This document shows, one piece after another, positions 7,271 through 8,789 of a stretch of 8,789 bases of DNA (positions are counted from its first letter, which is position 1; the number at the start of each line of letters is the position of its first letter). Position numbers and translations under genes: made by a program. The notes beneath the pieces were generated by a model, which ran no database searches, was not told the origin of the DNA, and saw only the letters and a program-made list of their open reading frames with translations. This stretch comes from Bacteroidales bacterium (GTDB taxonomy: Bacteria > Bacteroidota > Bacteroidia > Bacteroidales > JAADGE01). The stretch is from NCBI GenBank assembly GCA_029932445.1, contig JAOZQB010000129.1, forward strand, positions 1 through 8,789, written 5' to 3'.

Positions 7271-7278
7271 AACTTTCC
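7271..7278. repeat. Target-site duplication, right copy (AACTTTCC)
   Basis: Exact copy of 6941-6948, starting at the base after the right terminal inverted repeat. It overlaps the 5' arm of the hairpin at 7274-7300. Confidence 0.8.
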
Positions 7279-7300
7279 GAAAGTTTTGAACTTTCGGAAA
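7274..7300. repeat. Hairpin at the MITE insertion site
   Basis: TTTCCGAAAG (7274-7283) is complementary over 10 bases to CTTTCGGAAA (7291-7300), with loop TTTTGAA. It lacks a following T-run on either strand, so it is not a textbook terminator. Before the MITE inserted it would have lain about 24 bases after the phosphoesterase stop codon, where it may have marked the transcript end. Confidence 0.6.
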
Positions 7301-7320
7301 ATTCGTTAAAAACAGAACGT

Positions 7321-7356
7321 TAAAAACAAAAAAGCCCGACAAAATTGTCGAGCTTT
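7321..7356 (-). terminator. Rho-independent terminator of tRNA-Asn
   Basis: On the minus strand AAAGCTCGACA (7356-7346) pairs with TGTCGGGCTTT (7341-7331) as an 11-bp stem with one wobble pair and a 4-base loop, followed by TTTGTTTTTA. It begins four bases after the tRNA 3' end. Confidence 0.85.
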
Positions 7357-7359
7357 CGG

Positions 7360-7433
7360 CTCCTCCTCTAGGACTTGAACCTAGGACCTGCGGATTAACA
7401 GTCCGACGCTCTAACCAACTGAGCTAAGGAGGA
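7360..7433 (-). tRNA. tRNA-Asn (anticodon GTT)
   Basis: The 74-base cloverleaf folds cleanly: acceptor TCCTCCT/AGGAGGA, D-arm GCTC...GAGC, anticodon loop CTGTTAA with anticodon GTT (7399-7397), five-base variable region AGGTC, T-arm CTAGG-TTCAAGT-CCTAG, and discriminator G73 as in E. coli tRNA-Asn. The 3' CCA is not encoded (GCCG follows), so it must be added after transcription. The first anticodon-stem pair (27-43) is a T-C mismatch; the other four pair normally. It is transcribed alone, with its own promoter and terminator, and is divergent from the sugar kinase gene. Confidence 0.96.
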
Positions 7434-7451
7434 ATTTTTAATTTAGCGATG

Positions 7452-7481
7452 CAAAAGTAATAGGATTTTTTAAAAAACAAA
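7452..7481 (-). promoter_or_regulatory. Promoter of tRNA-Asn
   Basis: On the minus strand TTTG (7481-7478) is followed after 18 bases by TACTTTTG (7459-7452), matching the Bacteroidota -33/-7 elements with a slightly short spacer. Transcription would begin about 10-14 bases before the mature tRNA 5' end at 7433. Confidence 0.55.
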
Positions 7482-7500
7482 TATATTTGCAAATATATTT
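7479..7500. promoter_or_regulatory. 22-bp perfect palindrome at the tRNA/kinase divergent promoter
   Basis: AAATATATTTG (7479-7489) is followed immediately by its exact reverse complement (7490-7500). The left half contains TATATTTG (7482-7489), a -7 element correctly placed for the kinase gene (start codon 7522). The mirror half carries the same box on the other strand. The palindrome also abuts the -33 box of the tRNA promoter. No good -33 box was found for the forward promoter. It could be an operator or only AT-rich symmetry. Confidence 0.5.
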
Positions 7501-7521
7501 TCACTAAAAAATAAAAATTTA

Positions 7522-8454
7522 ATGAGTTTAACTGTTGTAGGAACCGTTGCATTTGATGCAATTGAAACACCTTTCGGGAAAACCGATAAAATAATAGGCG
7601 GAGCGGGAACATATATTGCATTGGCAGCTTCGTATTTTGAAAAAAACACTAATTTAATTTCAGTCGTCGGAGATGATTTTCCCGAAGATTATTTGAATAT
7701 GCTTAAAAATCATGATATTGATATTGAAGGCATTCAAATTAAAAAAGGTGAGAAAACCTTCTTTTGGGCCGGAAAATATCATGATAATATGAACAAACGC
7801 GATACTTTGGTTACCGAGTTAAACTCATTGGCGACATTTGACCCGATTGTTCCTGATGCCTATCAAACTTCCGATTATTTGATGCTCGGGAATTTAACAC
7901 CCGGAATTCAACGACAAGTGATTGAACGTATGCATAAACGTCCTAAATTTGTAATGATGGATACCATGAATTTTTGGTTGGATAATACGCCGGAAGATTT
8001 AAAAGAAACTGTTTCGATGGTTGATTTGCTGTGTATCAACGATGAAGAAGCGCAACAAATGTCGGGAGAACATTCTTTAATGTCTGCAGCCGAAAAAATA
8101 CTTGCCGAAGGGCCTAAATATCTCATTATTAAAAAGGGGGCTCACGGGGCCTTGTTGTTTGATAAAGACGGACATATTTTCAGTGCTCCGGCATTGCCTT
8201 TAAAATCTGTTTTTGACCCTACCGGTGCCGGCGATACTTTTGCAGGCGGATTTATAGGTTATTTGGCAAAAACCGATGATTTATCTTTTGATAATATGAA
8301 AAATGCAATCATTTTCGGCTCGGTTATGGCATCTTTTAATATTGAAAAATTCGGAACGGAACGCATTCAAGAGCTGAACAAAAAAGAAATTTCGAAGCGG
8401 GTTAAACAATTTATTGAATTAACGCAATTTAAAATCGATCCGAATAATTTGTAA
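7522..8454 (+). CDS. PfkB family carbohydrate/nucleoside kinase
   Basis: This 310-residue cytoplasmic kinase phosphorylates a sugar or nucleoside hydroxyl using ATP. The PfkB signature is DPTGAGDTFAGG (232-243), with Asp238 as catalytic base and the GAGD anion hole. The N-terminal GG-containing segment IIGGAGTYIALAASYF (24-39) matches the first PfkB motif, and NDEEA (173-177) matches the central metal/phosphate motif. Length is typical for ribokinase-like members. The substrate cannot be read from the sequence: ribose, adenosine, fructose-type sugars and others are all possible. It forms its own transcription unit, with a candidate -7 box about 33 bases before the ATG and a strong terminator 24 bases after the stop. 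Its start is supported by the conserved TVVGTVAFD strand that begins right after the Met. Confidence 0.92.
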   Translation: MSLTVVGTVAFDAIETPFGKTDKIIGGAGTYIALAASYFEKNTNLISVVGDDFPEDYLNMLKNHDIDIEGIQIKKGEKTFFWAGKYHDNMNKRDTLVTELNSLATFDPIVPDAYQTSDYLMLGNLTPGIQRQVIERMHKRPKFVMMDTMNFWLDNTPEDLKETVSMVDLLCINDEEAQQMSGEHSLMSAAEKILAEGPKYLIIKKGAHGALLFDKDGHIFSAPALPLKSVFDPTGAGDTFAGGFIGYLAKTDDLSFDNMKNAIIFGSVMASFNIEKFGTERIQELNKKEISKRVKQFIELTQFKIDPNNL

Positions 8455-8477
8455 GCCGGAATGCTGACACTATTATT

Positions 8478-8517
8478 AAAGTCGAACGGAACAATTTCCG
8501 TTCGGCTTTTCATTTTT
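8478..8517 (+). terminator. Rho-independent terminator of the pfkB-family gene
   Basis: GTCGAACGGA (8481-8490) pairs with TCCGTTCGGC (8497-8506) with one G-T wobble and a 6-base loop. The flanking AAA and TTT extend the stem to 13 pairs, and a T-rich run (CTTTTCATTTTT) follows. Confidence 0.88.
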
Positions 8518-8592
8518 AGGGCTACGAGTATGAATTAATACTATTTCAAAAACAATATAAAACGAATAGTCTGTATTTATATATTTTATTGT

Positions 8593-8600
8593 TAAATTTG
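8593..8600 (+). promoter_or_regulatory. Candidate -7 promoter element for a gene beyond the window
   Basis: TAAATTTG fits the TAnnTTTG consensus and, like the DUF58 promoter box, is followed by GG. No clear -33 TTTG lies 19-21 bases upstream, so this is tentative. It would give a leader of about 150 bases before the ATG at 8759. Confidence 0.35.
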
Positions 8601-8627
8601 GGCTTGTAACTAAAATCTGTCGTTTTA

Positions 8628-8673
8628 TTTATAACATATAATAAGCGTTATAAACGGATTGTCGGGTTTATAA
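8628..8673 (+). repeat. Three-arm inverted repeat cluster with 19-base period
   Basis: TTTATAAC (8628-8635) is complementary to GTTATAAA (8647-8654), while the overlapping TTATAAAC (8648-8655) is complementary to GTTTATAA (8666-8673). The middle arm can pair with either neighbour but not both, and successive arms start 19 bases apart. The arms are AT-rich, so chance is a real possibility. Confidence 0.4.
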
Positions 8674-8758
8674 ATGAGTTGTATCACATTATGAAAAAAC
8701 ACAGTACAACAAAGTAATATTTGCTATTAAAAATATCGAAAACATATTATATTAATAA

Positions 8759-8789
8759 ATGAAGATATTAGATATCGAAAAGTATTACA
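8759..8789 (+). CDS. Possible start of a gene truncated by the window edge
   Basis: ATG at 8759 opens the frame MKILDIEKYY, which runs off the end. The upstream stretch is A/T-rich, like other starts here, and a candidate promoter lies upstream. Ten codons are too few to identify a family or confirm that the gene is real. Confidence 0.3.
   Translation, partial: MKILDIEKYY

Larger units (their letters stand above)
6925..7359. other. Gene-free region between phosphoesterase and tRNA-Asn
   Basis: No protein gene is supported here. The region contains a MITE-like element (6949-7270) with its target duplications, a palindromic hairpin (7274-7300), the 11-base direct repeat CGTTAAAAACA at 7304-7314 and 7318-7328, and the tRNA terminator (7321-7356). 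Confidence 0.8.
8455..8758. other. Intergenic region after the kinase gene
   Basis: It holds the kinase terminator (8478-8517), a candidate -7 box (8593-8600) and an AT-rich inverted-repeat cluster (8628-8673). No gene is supported. An 8-codon frame (8691-8717, MKKHSTTK) is too short to call. Confidence 0.6.

Noticed and set aside
8691..8717. Eight-codon frame MKKHSTTK as a leader peptide
   Set aside because: No repeated regulatory codons and no demonstrated downstream gene; noted only as part of the leader hypothesis.

Overview
The window is AT-rich (roughly one third G+C by eye) and looks like a chromosomal stretch from a member of the Bacteroidota. The reasons are: several copies of the Bacteroidota -7 promoter element TAnnTTTG; start codons preceded by A/T-rich sequence instead of Shine-Dalgarno motifs; a lipoprotein M3 peptidase; a small ribbon-helix-helix protein of a type I associate with this phylum; and a DUF58 protein. 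No species can be named from sequence alone.

Layout: (1) 2-571 (+) is the 3' part of a gene for a MepA-like (M74/LAS-type) murein endopeptidase; its start lies outside the window. (2) 599-1795 (+) is a C5 cytosine DNA methyltransferase that closely resembles M.HpaII (CCGG) as I remember it; no restriction enzyme lies beside it. (3) 1842-3179 (+) is a membrane-anchored DUF58 protein with its own likely promoter. (4) 3180-3664 is non-coding and holds a repeat-like element ending in a perfect 10-bp inverted repeat. (5) 3665-3883 (-) is a small ribbon-helix-helix protein. (6) 3994-6114 (-) is a lipoprotein of the M3 zinc metallopeptidase family (Dcp type) with a strong terminator. (7) 6238-6924 (+) is a PPP-type metallophosphoesterase, divergent from dcp. 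(8) 6925-7359 is non-coding and holds the most interesting structure in the window. (9) 7360-7433 (-) is tRNA-Asn(GTT) with its terminator. (10) 7522-8454 (+) is a PfkB-family sugar kinase with a terminator. (11) 8455-8789 is mostly non-coding, with a possible leader and the first codons of a gene running off the edge.

The main discovery is at 6949-7270. This is a 322-bp gene-less element with 12-bp perfect (26-bp imperfect) terminal inverted repeats, flanked on both sides by the exact 8-bp direct repeat AACTTTCC. This is the signature of a transposed miniature element (MITE). Its interior folds into nested inverted repeats built around a repeated TAAGGTT/AACCTTA core. Removing the element and one copy of the duplication restores a palindrome just 3' of the phosphoesterase gene, so the element seems to have landed in a hairpin.

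Most genes here look like unrelated housekeeping or accessory units with individual promoters and terminators. I see no multi-gene defence or biosynthetic system. The methyltransferase is the only defence-linked gene, and it appears to be an orphan.
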